Source: Welwitschia mirabilis (Eukaryota > Gnetophyta > Gnetopsida > Welwitschiales). From it: a DNA stretch of 55,542 nucleotides. A program made the position numbers and the translations under genes. The stretch is from the NCBI GenBank assembly GCA_051453625.1, contig JBOZIK010000001.1:3222760-3278301 (forward strand), written 5' to 3'. The notes beneath the pieces are model-generated. The model was not told the DNA's origin. It was given only the letters and a program-made list of their open reading frames with translations, and did no database searches. This document shows, piece after piece, positions 11,340 to 21,605 of this stretch. Within the stretch, counting starts at the first letter, position 1; each line of letters starts with the position of its first letter.

Positions 11340-12860
11340 GGCGAAAATGCCTAAGAATAATAGGACAATTAAGCTGTTCAAAAAAGGGAAGTAGTTTACT
11401 AGCTGGTAAAGAGGGAATTAAGATACAAACCAAAATGGGGATGAAATCACCTATAGTCACAAGAATCTTCCTATCTAGTAGAGCAAGCATAGTAAAATAA
11501 GAAAAAACATATTACTGCTGACAGACTGGGGGCAAAAATACCCCCTTAAGATTAAAAGTTATAAAAAAATTCAGTTCTAGTGAGGAATAGACTTAAACAG
11601 GGAGGGTTAAAACCATCTATAAAATGGGAACATGTTATCATGATTATGGTCAAGAAGGAATTGACCCAAATCATCAGAGAGGACTTTAAATGCTTGATTT
11701 ATCTCCTTAAATTCTATGACACTTGTTGGATTTTTTTCTGGATGAAGACAAAGGGCTTTCTTCTTATAACTCTATTTAACGCTATGAGACAGGGCTCTAT
11801 AAGAGAGCCCTAATGTGATGACGGGATCTCTCTTCAGTTTCTGAATAGTTGCCAGTGACACCTTCCATCTAGCTACATTCATGTTAATGTCCTCCTATGG
11901 TTGAGGTCAAATTTCCAATGAAGAAAAATCTGAAGTGGAGTTTTATGAAGAGCTAGGGCTTAAGGCTAAAGTAGGGGAGGGCTAAGCATACTTATCTCAC
12001 TCCTGAGAGTTAGGTGATGGTTGATCCTGAGCCAGTTCATAGGCTATGCTGGAGTAAGGCTCCTTAACTATCTTTTGTTGGATTGGGAGTGAAGATGTCT
12101 CTCCTAAATGATCTAGGGACGAAGTCATCCATTTCTTACTAGGGTTGCCATGCACAGTGGATTCCTTTGGAATAGGTTTTCTTTCAAAGGAGGTTCTTCT
12201 TACAGAGGTTTTCTTAGGAGGAGTCTAGTGAGGATGATGACTAGGGGATTGGGGAGGGACTTATCTTGCACTTATTTCTTATGCTGCTCTTTAAGGGACC
12301 AAAAATAATCCTAAGTATCTTAAGGAATCCTTTTGTTTAAGAACTTGGATAAAAAAGAATGGCAGGTTTACCTGACATCCCAAGTTAAGAGCTTTGAAGA
12401 AAGCAAAATGAATACCTAAAAGTTTAAAGTAATTCCTTGATTAGATGAAGTAAATCACAAGTTCTACACCTAGTCCCTAAAAGAGCAATAGTGCCTTCTT
12501 AGTAATGTGCTCGCTGGGCAGTTTAGGAACCCCACCGAGGAAAAAGTAGAGTGCTTTATGTTGCTCTCTACTTTTAAATGAAATTCGCTTACCTTCTGTA
12601 GGGATATCCAGTATCCTGGAGAGAGAGAGTCTTTAGTGATTTTTATTAGACTTCTTCACAACATGCTGCATCCTTCTTTCTATCATTTGTAGAAGGGGGA
12701 GATATCAGTCCTCTAGTCTCCTCTAAGCTTATGCAGAAGGGGTCTTCACCCCACCGCCTATACTTTTTCTCATAGAGCAGGGCATTCTTTGAAGAGGCTT
12801 GAACTAGAAGGCTTAATTATTGATATGATCCTCATCGTGACTTTGATTTGGAAGTGAAGG
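11340..12860 (-). pseudogene. Unrecognised coding remnant, less AT-rich than its surroundings
   Basis: Read on the minus strand from about 12600 downward, long coding-like stretches appear: a block with YFFLGGVPKLPSEHIT (about 12550-12500), a GLGVELVIYFI block (about 12470-12440) and an ALNLGCQVNLPFF block (about 12400-12360). A Pro/Ser/Lys-rich linker with KKTSVRRTSFERK follows (about 12215-12175), then DHLGETSSLP (about 12115-12080). Stops fall mainly where Gln or Arg would be expected, the mark of C-to-T decay rather than non-coding DNA. The base composition is visibly richer in G and C than the flanks. The layout of a hydrophobic folded domain followed by a basic low-complexity tail resembles 'putative plant transposon protein' genes in plant non-autonomous elements, but I cannot confirm the family. 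An origin as a host gene fragment is equally possible. Confidence 0.4.
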
Positions 12861-12869
12861 TAAATGATT

Positions 12870-13060
12870 CTCATTGTTGTATTTATAGAAAAGCATAGGA
12901 GACATTATTAAAAATTAAATTATTTTTGACCCACTAAAATCTGCAAAAACATCATGTGAATCCCATCCAATAAATGCATGTTAGGGCATTACAGGTTTGA
13001 TAGTACTTCATAATTATGGATATTAATTCCTTAATCCAAAAGTAGTGATGAAAAAAATGC
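12870..13060. other. Short linker between two minus-strand coding remnants
   Basis: AT-rich, no recognisable feature. It may hold the 3' end of the LINE fragment that follows. Confidence 0.3.
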
Positions 13061-13560
13061 TGTGCTCTTTTTGAATTGGACTAGAAAATGGGATAGTTAG
13101 AGTCTACTTCAAAATCCCCTTGCTTGAAATCCCCTTTTGAGTAATTGATCTCTAGTTAAAATTCTTTGGTAATCTTTTAACCAGTAAAAAACCTTAATTT
13201 TTTCTAGAATATATCCCTTTCAATACTTCTTATATGCATCCTGTTTTTTATACTTTTTTAGAAGGATCTTCTTGGTTAAATCAGACTGACAAATATTTAA
13301 GTCACAAAGAAGTTGTTGAATTTTGCTGAGATGTTTTCTTAGATAGGACTCCCTATGATCAATTATTCAATCTTTGTATTTGTAATTAATCAAATCACAC
13401 CAAGGTTTATCTCCTTCTTTTAGTCTCTTTAAAATATTACTATGTAATTTTTGGATTTTTGAATTCCCCAACCTCCTGATTCCTTTGGGTAGAAAATAGT
13501 CCTTCATTTGCAAAGATAAACTCAGTGGTGATCCTTTTTTCCTAAACAAATAAAGGCTTT
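13060..13560 (-). pseudogene. LINE ORF2 fragment: RT C-terminus and zf-RVT-like region
   Basis: On the minus strand 13549-13367 is an open stretch of 60 codons. It contains LPKGIRRLGNSKIQKLHSNI and then KPWCDLINYKYK. In plant LINE proteins the matching block reads 'LPKE.GGLGI..I...N.ALL.KW.WR' followed by 'LW..I...KYG'. A frame change later, about 13230-13140, EKIKVFYWLKDYQRILTRDQ matches the zinc-binding RT-associated domain pattern 'PKK...F.WR.L..RI.T.DNL.KRG'. The assignment is by motif order in two adjacent domains. The fragment is 5'-truncated, as most LINE copies are, and no poly-A tail was identified. Confidence 0.6.
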
Positions 13561-14479
13561 TAAGATTCTATTAATTTTTTATATGATATTTCTTGGGGCA
13601 GGGAGAGAGTAAGGGGTGAGGAGGAACCATAACAGAAGCTGTGTACTAAAAAGAGGAAATTAAGCAAGAGTTTGTGAAAATTATTTTAGCTTTGGAGGAG
13701 AGAAAGTTATTTTACTATAAGCTACACCACCTTTGGATGGATTTCAAGATGTAATTCTAGGTATTTGTCTTATGCTAATTTCAAATTGGGATACCTAGGT
13801 AGATATCCTGTAGATCTCCTAGCCTTGTACTTAGGATTCAGGTGATTTTTCCCCCTCTGTTACATTTTTTGCTTAAAATGTGTATTCTTGATTTGTTTCA
13901 GTTATTGTGTAACCCTGTTGCCATTGCAAAGATGTTCATAGCATTTTTGATTTCTTTTCTTACTTATAATTAGTATTTTAATTATATATTTGATTATAAC
14001 TTAATACATTAAATGAGCTTAAGTAAAAGATAAAATACATAAAATCAAAATTTCACTTTATTATTTCACTCATTTTCTTTTGAAAAGTTAACTCTCCTTA
14101 TGTGTTATAGCTACCTATTCCATAACAAAGCCCTTGATATTCTAATGTCATGTATACTTTTCTCAACTATCTATTAATACATTTAGTAGCACCACTACTA
14201 TAATAATGAGTGCTATTGCTATTTTAAAATTTTAGTTAATGTTTCTCCTCTTAAATTTGAGCTATAATAGCCCTCTGCCCATTTCCACCTACATCTCCTA
14301 CATTTGATAGTTTTTACTAATACTATCATTAGTTACATTAATGATACCACTCCATTTTCTCATAGACTTCTTAGCTATTGCCATCTTATGAGGTAGGATT
14401 GAAAATTTCATTATGAAGATGGCATTCAAACACTTGCTATTACACTATATAACTACCTATACTAAAGAAGTTGGATGTA
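13560..14479. other. AT-rich interval, no gene seen
   Basis: It begins with a G-rich patch (GGGGCAGGGAGAGAGTAAGG at about 13596-13615) whose role is unknown. No element boundary or ORF could be supported. It forms the left host flank of array H. Confidence 0.35.
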
Positions 14480-14484
14480 AGAAG
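14480..14484. other. Target-site duplication AGAAG, left copy (array H)
   Basis: AGAAG here repeats exactly at 18965-18969. Both sit directly outside the outermost LTR ends. Confidence 0.8.
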
Positions 14485-14681
14485 TATTGGATCTAAAGAT
14501 CCATAATGCCCAAGAACTGGGAGAAGTTTCTTAGGAGCATGCAAGATTGACATTTAAACCAATTCAAAGTTTTCTTTTCAGAAATAAAAATATATACAAA
14601 TCTCATGATGGAAATTAGGGAAAAGAGAGAAAATGGGAAGTGGTTGTAACAACCCACTTTAAAATAGGAAAATATCCAACA
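14485..14681 (-). repeat. LTR 1 of array H (197 bp)
   Basis: On the minus strand it starts TGTTGGATATTTTCC (14681 downward) and ends ...GATCCAATA, a decayed form of CCAACA. Terminal 8-bp inverted repeats TGTTGGAT/ATCCAACA are seen intact in LTR 3. It is the leftmost, biologically 3', LTR of the array. Confidence 0.8.
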
Positions 14682-14692
14682 AATCCCCCCTG
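14682..14692 (-). other. Polypurine tract, internal 1 of array H
   Basis: On the minus strand CAGGGGGGATT lies directly before the LTR start TGTTGG. This is the normal position of the plus-strand primer of an LTR retrotransposon and fixes the orientation. Confidence 0.7.
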
Positions 14693-14800
14693 ATGACAAA
14701 TCTAAGAATTAGATTTTCATCATATTCAAAGTGCTAGAACATGCTTCTAGCATAGTGATTCATATAAAATTTATCACATAAGTATGTACTAATTATTATA

Positions 14801-14912
14801 AGGTGGAATAACTTAGGATAACTTGGCATAACTCAAAATAAAGTGGGATAACTTGGGACAAAGTGGGACAACTTAGGATAACTTGGAATAACTTAGGACA
14901 AAGTGGGACAAC
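14801..14912. repeat. 10-bp minisatellite, internal 1 of array H
   Basis: About eleven tandem variants of a 10-mer such as GGATAACTTG and GGGACAAAGT follow one another in strict 10-base register. The second internal has an equivalent tract at 16939-17048, so the repeat predates the duplication of the unit. Ten bases is close to one helical turn; no function is claimed. Confidence 0.8.
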
Positions 14913-15309
14913 CACAATGATGTGAAATAACCATTACAAGGGACATACCTAGCATGGAACTAATCCAAGAAATTTTTATATAAAACAATATTACAAGAAG
15001 TATCCCATACCACTTCTTACAGTATCATTTTACATAAAATTGCATATCACATAAATTGGTTAGGACAAGCCCTCAATCTAACTTTTACTTTGGTGGGGGT
15101 TGGTAAATTTTACCTTATAAAATACAATATTTATGCCCCTATAAAATAATAATTCCTTTTACAATTATGTTTCTACAAAATGATATTAATAACTTGGCCC
15201 CTCCCCCTCCTAACGGATAGCATTTTTTAATATACTCCCATTTAACATAATAAAGAATAATTTTAATATCATGTTATCCTTAAACGTTTATCCTTATCTC
15301 ATCTCATCA

Positions 15310-15860
15310 CATGAAGCTCCATGTTAGCCTCTTTCTGTGTCTCCATATGGCTTATTATAGCCTCATTGAATCTAAAGAGCATTATAGTAGTCTGTTCAGA
15401 ATGCACAACCATTAGCTCATTGACCACCCTATAATCCTTAATATGTGAATTCATCATTATTTCCTAGTAAATAGCATCGCCCCTAGCCAACTGCATCTGC
15501 ATCAAATGTGATTCCTCTACATACAAAAATAGTCTAGTCTTTTGACTAAAATAACCAAACACAACATGCTAAATGATTTCCGTTAGCCCATAACTACATG
15601 ACTTTAAAATTGCAAAGTCTGAAGTAAGCTTCAAAATGAAATAATTCTCACCCTCAATTTGCTTCTCATCGATGCACTTAGTGTGGGCAAATATGATAGT
15701 TATCGATCTGGGATTTAGGCCTTATAGGGTATGCTAGAGAGCCTTATAGGTCTCTTGGATGCTTGTGAAGTGAGTCATGATGTGTGACACCATGCCAATT
15801 TGCTGTTATAGCTTGTGCACATTTTTTTTTCTATTGATCACTACTTCTATGTACCACATG
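15310..15860 (-). pseudogene. Captured DUF620 host-gene fragment, copy 1
   Basis: DUF620 is a plant-specific protein family of unknown biochemical function. On the minus strand, broken frames follow the family's C-terminal half in order: WYIEVV (about 15856-15840), SKLAWCHTS then SQASKRPIRL (15820-15750 region), GLNPRS, and KCIDEKQIEGENYFILKL (about 15680-15625). Next come EIIQHVVFGYFSQKTRLF (about 15585-15530), YVEESHLMQMQ, MMNSHIKDYRVVNELMV (about 15460-15405) and LFRFNE (about 15380-15364). In host proteins the same run reads with motifs such as 'NGEDCFILKL', 'HVLFGYFSQKTGLL', 'LEDSHLTRI', 'DYR.VDG' and 'LFRFGE'. Introns are not evident between these blocks, which suggests capture from spliced RNA. 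Stops and frame changes make it non-functional. Confidence 0.8.
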
Positions 15861-16598
15861 TTAGGCATCATTTACCATAGTATGAATCTACTAGTCTTCC
15901 ATGCCTACATCTGATTAATGAGATTTTTATTGACTCCATGATCGATCACTTGAAAAATGCCCAGTTTTCATAGGTGCTATAGATCTCATGTCTAATTTGG
16001 CTTTACTGGACACCATTGGTAAGACATACAAGCCTTTTGTCTACTTCGCCATTATAGGTCACCAAGGATCTACCTGAAAAAAAATCTTCTCAAGACTATT
16101 TTTTTAAAAAATATCTCAGATTTAGATTTCTTTTTGATCTGCTACAAATCAAGTTTGTTGCAAATCTAAAGATGAATATCTTGAACTCTAATGTATGTCT
16201 CACTTAACAAAAATATATGATGTAGATAACAATGACTATAGAATGTACCGATCAAAGTTAATCTACATGCATCTGAGTCTCAATGCTTAAAATGCTAGCA
16301 TCCTTAATGTAGATGAAGTTTAGCATGGCTAACACATTAAGATTGAAGCCTTGAATCTCTGCATGTAAATTGGTACCTTCCACAGCATAAATTCTCTAGA
16401 TCCTTTTAGGCTACAGAACCACTTGATGTGCTTGAAAAACTAGGACTCTCTTTGCACTACACTAGAATTCCACCATGCTATTCTGGTTGTGATTACTACT
16501 ATGGTTCTTTTATGGCATTGAAAAATTTGTCCTTATCTTTTATGCTACATAGGATTGATGTGTTAAAATTATGAGGCTTCTCTTCTCTATTCAGATTC

Positions 16599-16610
16599 GC
16601 TCTAATATAA
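16599..16610 (-). other. Primer-binding site, internal 1 of array H
   Basis: On the minus strand TTATATTAGAGC follows the LTR end after two bases. It is a decayed TGGTATCAGAGC, complementary to the 3' end of initiator tRNA-Met. All differences are transitions. Confidence 0.7.
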
Positions 16611-16612
16611 TT

Positions 16613-16820
16613 TATTGAATCTAAAGATCCATTATGCATAGAAGACCCAAGAACTAGGAGAAGTTCCTAGGAATAATGTAATATTAGCATTTAGACCATC
16701 TCAAAGTGTTCATTTTAGAAATAAAAATATATATAATTCTCATGAGGGAAATTAGGAAAAAAAGAGATAAAATGGAAAGTGATTGTAACAAACCATTTGA
16801 AAATGGAAAAATATCCAACA
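16613..16820 (-). repeat. LTR 2 (shared, central) of array H (208 bp)
   Basis: It begins TGTTGGATATTTTTCC on the minus strand at 16820 and ends ATTCAATA at 16613. It is flanked by a PBS on its lower side and a PPT on its upper side, so it serves as 5' LTR to internal 1 and 3' LTR to internal 2. There is no target-site duplication around it, as expected for an internal LTR in a recombination product. Confidence 0.8.
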
Positions 16821-16832
16821 AACCCCACCTTA
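16821..16832 (-). other. Polypurine tract, internal 2 of array H
   Basis: On the minus strand TAAGGTGGGGTT lies immediately before the LTR 2 start TGTTGG. Confidence 0.7.
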
Positions 16833-16938
16833 ATGACAAATCTAAGAATTACATTGTCATCATATTCAAAGTGCTAGAACATGCCTTTAGCATAGCAATT
16901 CATATAAAATTATTAGATAAGTGTGGACTAAGCACTAC

Positions 16939-17048
16939 AAAGTGGAATAACTCAGGACAACTTGAGATAGCTTAGGACAAATTAGGACAACTCAGGATAA
17001 AGTGGGATAACTCAAGCTTGGAATAACTTGAGACAAAGTGGAATAACC
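16939..17048. repeat. 10-bp minisatellite, internal 2 of array H
   Basis: Tandem variants of AGGACAACTT, AGGATAAAGT and similar 10-mers, the counterpart of 14801-14912. The order of variants differs between the two copies, so the tract has turned over since duplication. Confidence 0.75.
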
Positions 17049-17459
17049 AAAACCATGTGGACTAACCATGAAAGGGACACACCCAAGAAATAAGATACAC
17101 CTAGCATGGGACTAACCCAAGAAATTTTTATATAAAACAATATTACAAGAAGTGTCCCATACCACTTCTTAAAGTATCATTTTACATAAAATTACATACC
17201 ATATAAATTAGTTGGGACAAGCCCCCAATATAACTTTTACTTTAGTGGGAATTGGTAAATTTTACCTCATAAAATACAATATTTATACCCCTCTCAAATT
17301 TCCTTTCATAATAATGTTTTTATAAAATAATATTAATAACTTGGGCTCCCTTTAACCAATACCATTTTTTAATATAATCCCATTTAACATAATAAAGGAT
17401 AATTTTAATATTATATCATCATTAAACATTTATTCTTATTTCACATAACCACACAATGC

Positions 17460-18005
17460 TCCATGTCAGCCTCTCTCAGCCTCTTCATATGGCTCAGTAC
17501 ATTTTCATCGAATCTAAAGAGTGTTATGGTAGTCTTCCCAAAATGTGGAACCATTAGCTCATCGACCATCCTATAATCCTTAATATGTGAGTTCATCATT
17601 GCTTCCCAATAAATGACATTGTCCCTAGCCAACTACATCTATGTAAAATGAGAATCCTCTAGATACAATAATAGTTTAGTCTTTTAGCTAAAATAATCAA
17701 ACATAACATGCTGAATGATTTTCATCAGCCCATCACTGCATGACATCAAAATTGCAGAGTCTATAGTAAGCTTTAAAATAAAACAATCCTCATCTTAATT
17801 TTCTTCTTGTTGATGCACTTGGTGTAGGCGAACATGTTGGTCATCAATCTAGGATTTAGTTCTTGTAAGATATGCTAGAAAAGCCTTATAAACCCCTTGG
17901 ATGCTTGTGGAGTGAGCCATGACATGTGGCGTCATGCCAATTTGCTATTGTAGCCTACACACATTTTGTTCCTACCTATTACCATTTATATGTACCACAT
18001 ATTGG
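17460..18005 (-). pseudogene. Captured DUF620 host-gene fragment, copy 2
   Basis: This is the better-preserved copy. On the minus strand 17632-17441 is an open stretch of 63 codons with VIYWEAMMNSHIKDYRMVDE, then HFGKTTITLFRFDENVLSHM. Upstream, in neighbouring frames, are LTPQASKG, LQELNPRLMTNMFAYTKCIN, DEDCFILKL (about 17800-17775), IIQHVMFDYFSQKTKLLLYL (with a stop in the Gln codon) and EDSHFTQM. Each block matches the DUF620 family in order and spacing; the host pattern includes 'LQGLDPRSTANMFA..KCIGEKKI' and 'VYWETTM.S.I.DYR.VDG'. About 170 to 180 codons of the family C-terminal half are present; the N-terminal half and the last 'MEE.W' segment onward are missing or unrecognisable. Having the same fragment in both internals shows capture before array formation. 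Confidence 0.85.
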
Positions 18006-18009
18006 GCAT

Positions 18010-18200
18010 CATTTATTATAGTATGAATTTGTCAGTCTCCCATGCCTACATCTAGTCAATGAAATTTTCATCAAATCTGTGATTAATTACTTGGAAAATG
18101 TCCAATTTTCACAAGTGCTATAGATCTCGTGTCTAATTTGGCTTTGCTAGACACCATTGATAAGGCATTCAAGCCTTTTGTATACTTTGCCATTGTGATT
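18010..18200 (-). pseudogene. Coding-like stretch upstream of the DUF620 fragment (array H)
   Basis: On the minus strand an open frame contains MAKYTKGLNALSMVSSKAKL and then DTRSIALVKIGHFPSN. A matching stretch exists in copy 1 (about 16060-15870). The protein is not recognised. It could be part of the element's own reading frame into which the DUF620 fragment was fused, or a second captured gene. Confidence 0.4.
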
Positions 18201-18743
18201 CACCAAGGGTCTACCTGAAAAAAAAAAAATCTCCTTGAGACTAAGTTTTTAAAAAATATCTTAAATTTAGACCTTTTTTCAATCTGCTATAAATTAAGAT
18301 TGTTGCAACTTCAAAGATGAAGATTTTGATCTCTAATGTGTGTATTACCTAACAAAAATACATGACAAAGATAATAGTGACTATAAAATGCATCGATTAA
18401 AGTCAATTAGCATGCATCTAAGTCCCAATGCTTAAAATGCCAACATCCTTAATGCAGATGAAGTCTAACATGGCTGACACATTAAGATTGAAGCCTTCAC
18501 TCTCTGCATCTAAATTGGTGCCTTTTACTACATGACTTCTCTAGGCCATTTCAGACTATGAAACCACTTGCTGCACTTGAGAAACTAGGATTCTCTTTGC
18601 ACTACACTAGGATTCTACTATGCTATTCTAGTTGTAATTGCTACTGTGGTTTTCTTGTGACATTAAAAAAATTGTCTTCATCTTTTGTGCTATGTAGGAT
18701 TGATGTGTTAAAATTATGAGGCTCCTCTTCTCTATTCATGTTC

Positions 18744-18755
18744 GCTCTAATACCA
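18744..18755 (-). other. Primer-binding site, internal 2 of array H
   Basis: On the minus strand TGGTATTAGAGC stands two bases after the LTR 3 end. It differs from the plant initiator-Met site TGGTATCAGAGC by one C-to-T change. Confidence 0.85.
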
Positions 18756-18757
18756 TT

Positions 18758-18964
18758 TGTTGGATCTAAAGATCCATTATGCATAGAAGGTCCAAGAAAT
18801 GGTAGAAGTTCCTAGGGAGTATGCNNNNNNNNNNNNNNNNNNNNNNNNNNNNNTTCATTTCAGAAATAGAAATATATACAAATCTTATAAGGAAAATTAG
18901 GAAAATAGAGAGAAAATGGGAAGTGGTTGTAACAAACCACTTTAAAATGGGAAAATATCCAACA
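18758..18964 (-). repeat. LTR 3 (5' LTR) of array H (207 bp including 29 N)
   Basis: On the minus strand it runs from TGTTGGATATTTTCCC at 18964 to GGATCCAACA-type sequence at 18758, with an assembly gap at 18825-18853. Intact 8-bp terminal inverted repeats TGTTGGAT/ATCCAACA are present. Confidence 0.8.
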
Positions 18965-18969
18965 AGAAG

Positions 18970-20977
18970 ATCAGGATACTTGATGCAGAAAAATGGAAAG
19001 ACCTATGATTTTCTTCTATATGGTATGAAAGTTTTATCCTTATCTTCCTTTCTTATTTTATACTTTTATATATGTAAAACTTTAATAATAAATAATAGTA
19101 AATTATGTCATTTCTCTTTTTATTATATGACTTTATGTGACATTATCTAACTTTTTGGCTTAATTGAAACATTAAAGATAATGTTTAAATTTGTTTTTAA
19201 GGGGATCAAGATTAAAATAAACATAATTTTTCTGAAATTATATTGAAAATATTTGAATTATGCATAAAGTCATACATTTTCTTTATTATAGTAATTTTTG
19301 AAAATTGAAAATTTACAAAGGTAATAAGATGCTTATTATGAATCTGAATTTTAACATTCTAATTTGCATGATTTAAACTAAATTTTATGATATATAAGAA
19401 CTAATAAAGGATTTCTAGCTTATTGATTTATATAAATTCAATTAAAATTATGATACATGAATAAGATATGTAAAATTTTTAAATTTTGAGATAGTTGTTA
19501 TAAAACTATAATGTGAGAACTTGTTAAGAAACTAGCAAAGGGAATAGTTGAGGGGTGTATTTCCACTATAATTTTTACATGTTTAGACCTTAAAACTTAG
19601 TAATTTAATATGTTTTAAAGATATAAATACCATATTTGTAGTTAATATGTTATTAACCATGTTCTATACATTTAATTCTAAAAGTGTTATTAAGACAGAC
19701 TGACTTTTAGTATTTTAGTTATAGGTTATCTTAAGCTATCTATACTTCATTAGATCTTAAAAGATTAAAGCGATTGACACTACTATCTAGACTACCAAGG
19801 CCATAGTTATTCTAGGATAAGTACATTCTATGAAGGAGGAAGAGCTAATCAAATGATAAGATAATAGATTAATCTTATAGCCTAGTACTAAATCAATCTA
19901 CAAAGACTAAGGACTATATATCTATTTCTTAATGCCCAAAGAAATCCATTGCTACTCATTTTTTAATAATAGAATGAATTAATGAATATATTCATCTATC
20001 ATTCATTCCTTCGTTGATCATGAATATTAGAGTTTACCATCATTGGAGCATTATTTATCATCATCCATTAGAGATCTGCTATTTTATATTTATAATTTTA
20101 ATGGCTATGATGAGGACTTACCTCTATTAGCAAGTTAACTTAATTAACTTAGTAATTATTAACATGATTAACAAACATGAAATAACATTCTATGAAAATA
20201 TGATATAGACATATAACATTAATTTCAAATATAATACAAAGAAAAGAAAACATTTTAGAGTTAGATGAGGCATGACAAAACACTTGGACTTATAGAAGTC
20301 TAAGTTAAAACTTAGATAATGGTTTGTTTATAAATCACATACCTAAAAATAGAATAATATTATTCACCATTCTATTATATTATTATGATGAAATAATTAT
20401 TTGCAATAGCATTAAATTATTAATAATTAATAATATTTTTTAAAATTTATTAAAGTTTTATTTTCTTACTTCTTATTTTACTATTCATAAAACAAATTAA
20501 ACTTCTACTCTTAATTCTAACATTATATCAAAACCTGTGGGATTTTCTTAAAACATAAAGTAGCACAAACATAAAATTTATTGATAAAAACTTAGAATAA
20601 GATTTGTAATATGATATTGTAATCTTAACAGAGTGAAATAAATTCATTTATTTCATTAACTAATAATGATAATTAACTTTAGTTATAATGGAAGTTATCA
20701 TTTGAATCATTATAATGAAGATTAATCTAATGTTGAAAAGATATGAGGAGGAAGGAAGTGAGTTTATTTCATTTAGTGCCAATTATTCAAAATCTTAGGA
20801 GTTAGAGTATCTAATCCTAGGAGAAATTAGTTCTTATAGTGTTACATGACTTATGATTTATTAGAATTAGAAGAAAACCCTACTAAATATTTATAGCCTA
20901 TAATTCTAATTAATCAAACTAAAGAATAAACTAGAAGCATTAAGATAAAAATTAATAATATTAATAAAGGACCTATT
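18970..20977. other. AT-rich interval, no gene seen
   Basis: About 2 kb between array H and element A. It holds many short AT repeats such as TAATAATTAATAATATTT near 20428 and no open frame that resembles a protein. No LTR, PBS or terminal inverted repeats were found. It is probably old decayed repeat DNA. Confidence 0.4.
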
Positions 20978-21344
20978 ATAAATGTTGCGATATCAATTTA
21001 TAGGATTTTGATGGCGTATTTTTAGAACTTTTACAGGACATTTATACAGGTTTGGATGCAATTCTGATAATTATGGAGAGTTAATGGGATAACCATGGAA
21101 ACATACAATTCTTAACATATTTAGAGGCATTTCAGACATATTCTGGTACTTAGTGTTTTGAAGAAAGATTAGTGATGAATAAGGCTGATTTTCTTTAGCT
21201 GGAGAGATTTTTAAGATTATCATCTCCACTACCATTTCCATGACAGTCAGGACAACAACACTTTTAGTAGCCTATTATGACAATAATGTGCACTAAATTT
21301 AGGAGCCAATAAGCCCCCTTTTCTAAGGAGTGTCATTTCCATTA

Positions 21345-21369
21345 TCATCCCCATGATATGAAGGATGAC
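21345..21369. repeat. Hairpin motif in LTR A
   Basis: TCATCC (21345-21350) and GGATGA (21363-21368) form complementary arms around a 12-base loop. A second one sits at about 21453-21479 (GTCATCCC...AGGATGA). Confidence 0.65.
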
Positions 21370-21597
21370 AACACAATTAAAACCAATTACAAGGCTGATT
21401 GTAGAGCTAAAAACTAATGAATTACCTATTATTATAGGGCATTGTCCCTAGTGTCATCCCTATGATAGTTAGGATGATAACTATTTTGTATAAATAGAAC
21501 TAAATTATTTTTTAATGGGGTCATGCACCCTATCTGGGCTACTAGGATTTCTTCTTTGACTTCTAGGGTTACAGCTCTAGAACCTTTAATGTAAAAC

Positions 21598-21605
21598 TAT
21601 AAATA
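21598..21605 (+). promoter_or_regulatory. TATA-box-like site in LTR A
   Basis: TATAAATA followed by CC. The same block is at 51801-51808 on the minus strand in LTR F, and as ATATAAAAAC near 29804 in the 3' LTR. Conservation between independent LTRs and a position mid-LTR fit the U3/R promoter of the element. Confidence 0.55.

Larger units (their letters stand above)
14480..18969 (-). mobile_element. Array H: LTR-internal-LTR-internal-LTR, gene-capturing element
   Basis: Three copies of a ~200-bp LTR (14485-14681, 16613-16820, 18758-18964) alternate with two related internal regions of about 1.93 kb each. The outer flanks are AGAAG (14480-14484) and AGAAG (18965-18969), a perfect 5-bp target-site duplication around the whole array. 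Both internals have an initiator-Met-type primer-binding site next to the right-hand LTR and a G-rich polypurine tract next to the left-hand LTR, so the element reads on the minus strand. Neither internal encodes recognisable gag or pol; both carry a DUF620 gene fragment. A single insertion followed by unequal LTR recombination, or insertion of a tandem cDNA, explains the structure. The copies have diverged by many substitutions, so the event is old. Confidence 0.85.

Noticed and set aside
13367-13549. Small host gene
   Set aside because: The residues match the LINE RT C-terminal block, and the following LINE domain appears in a shifted frame.
19150-20980. Possible copia pol traces
   Set aside because: Scattered word-level resemblance only; no two motifs in the right order.
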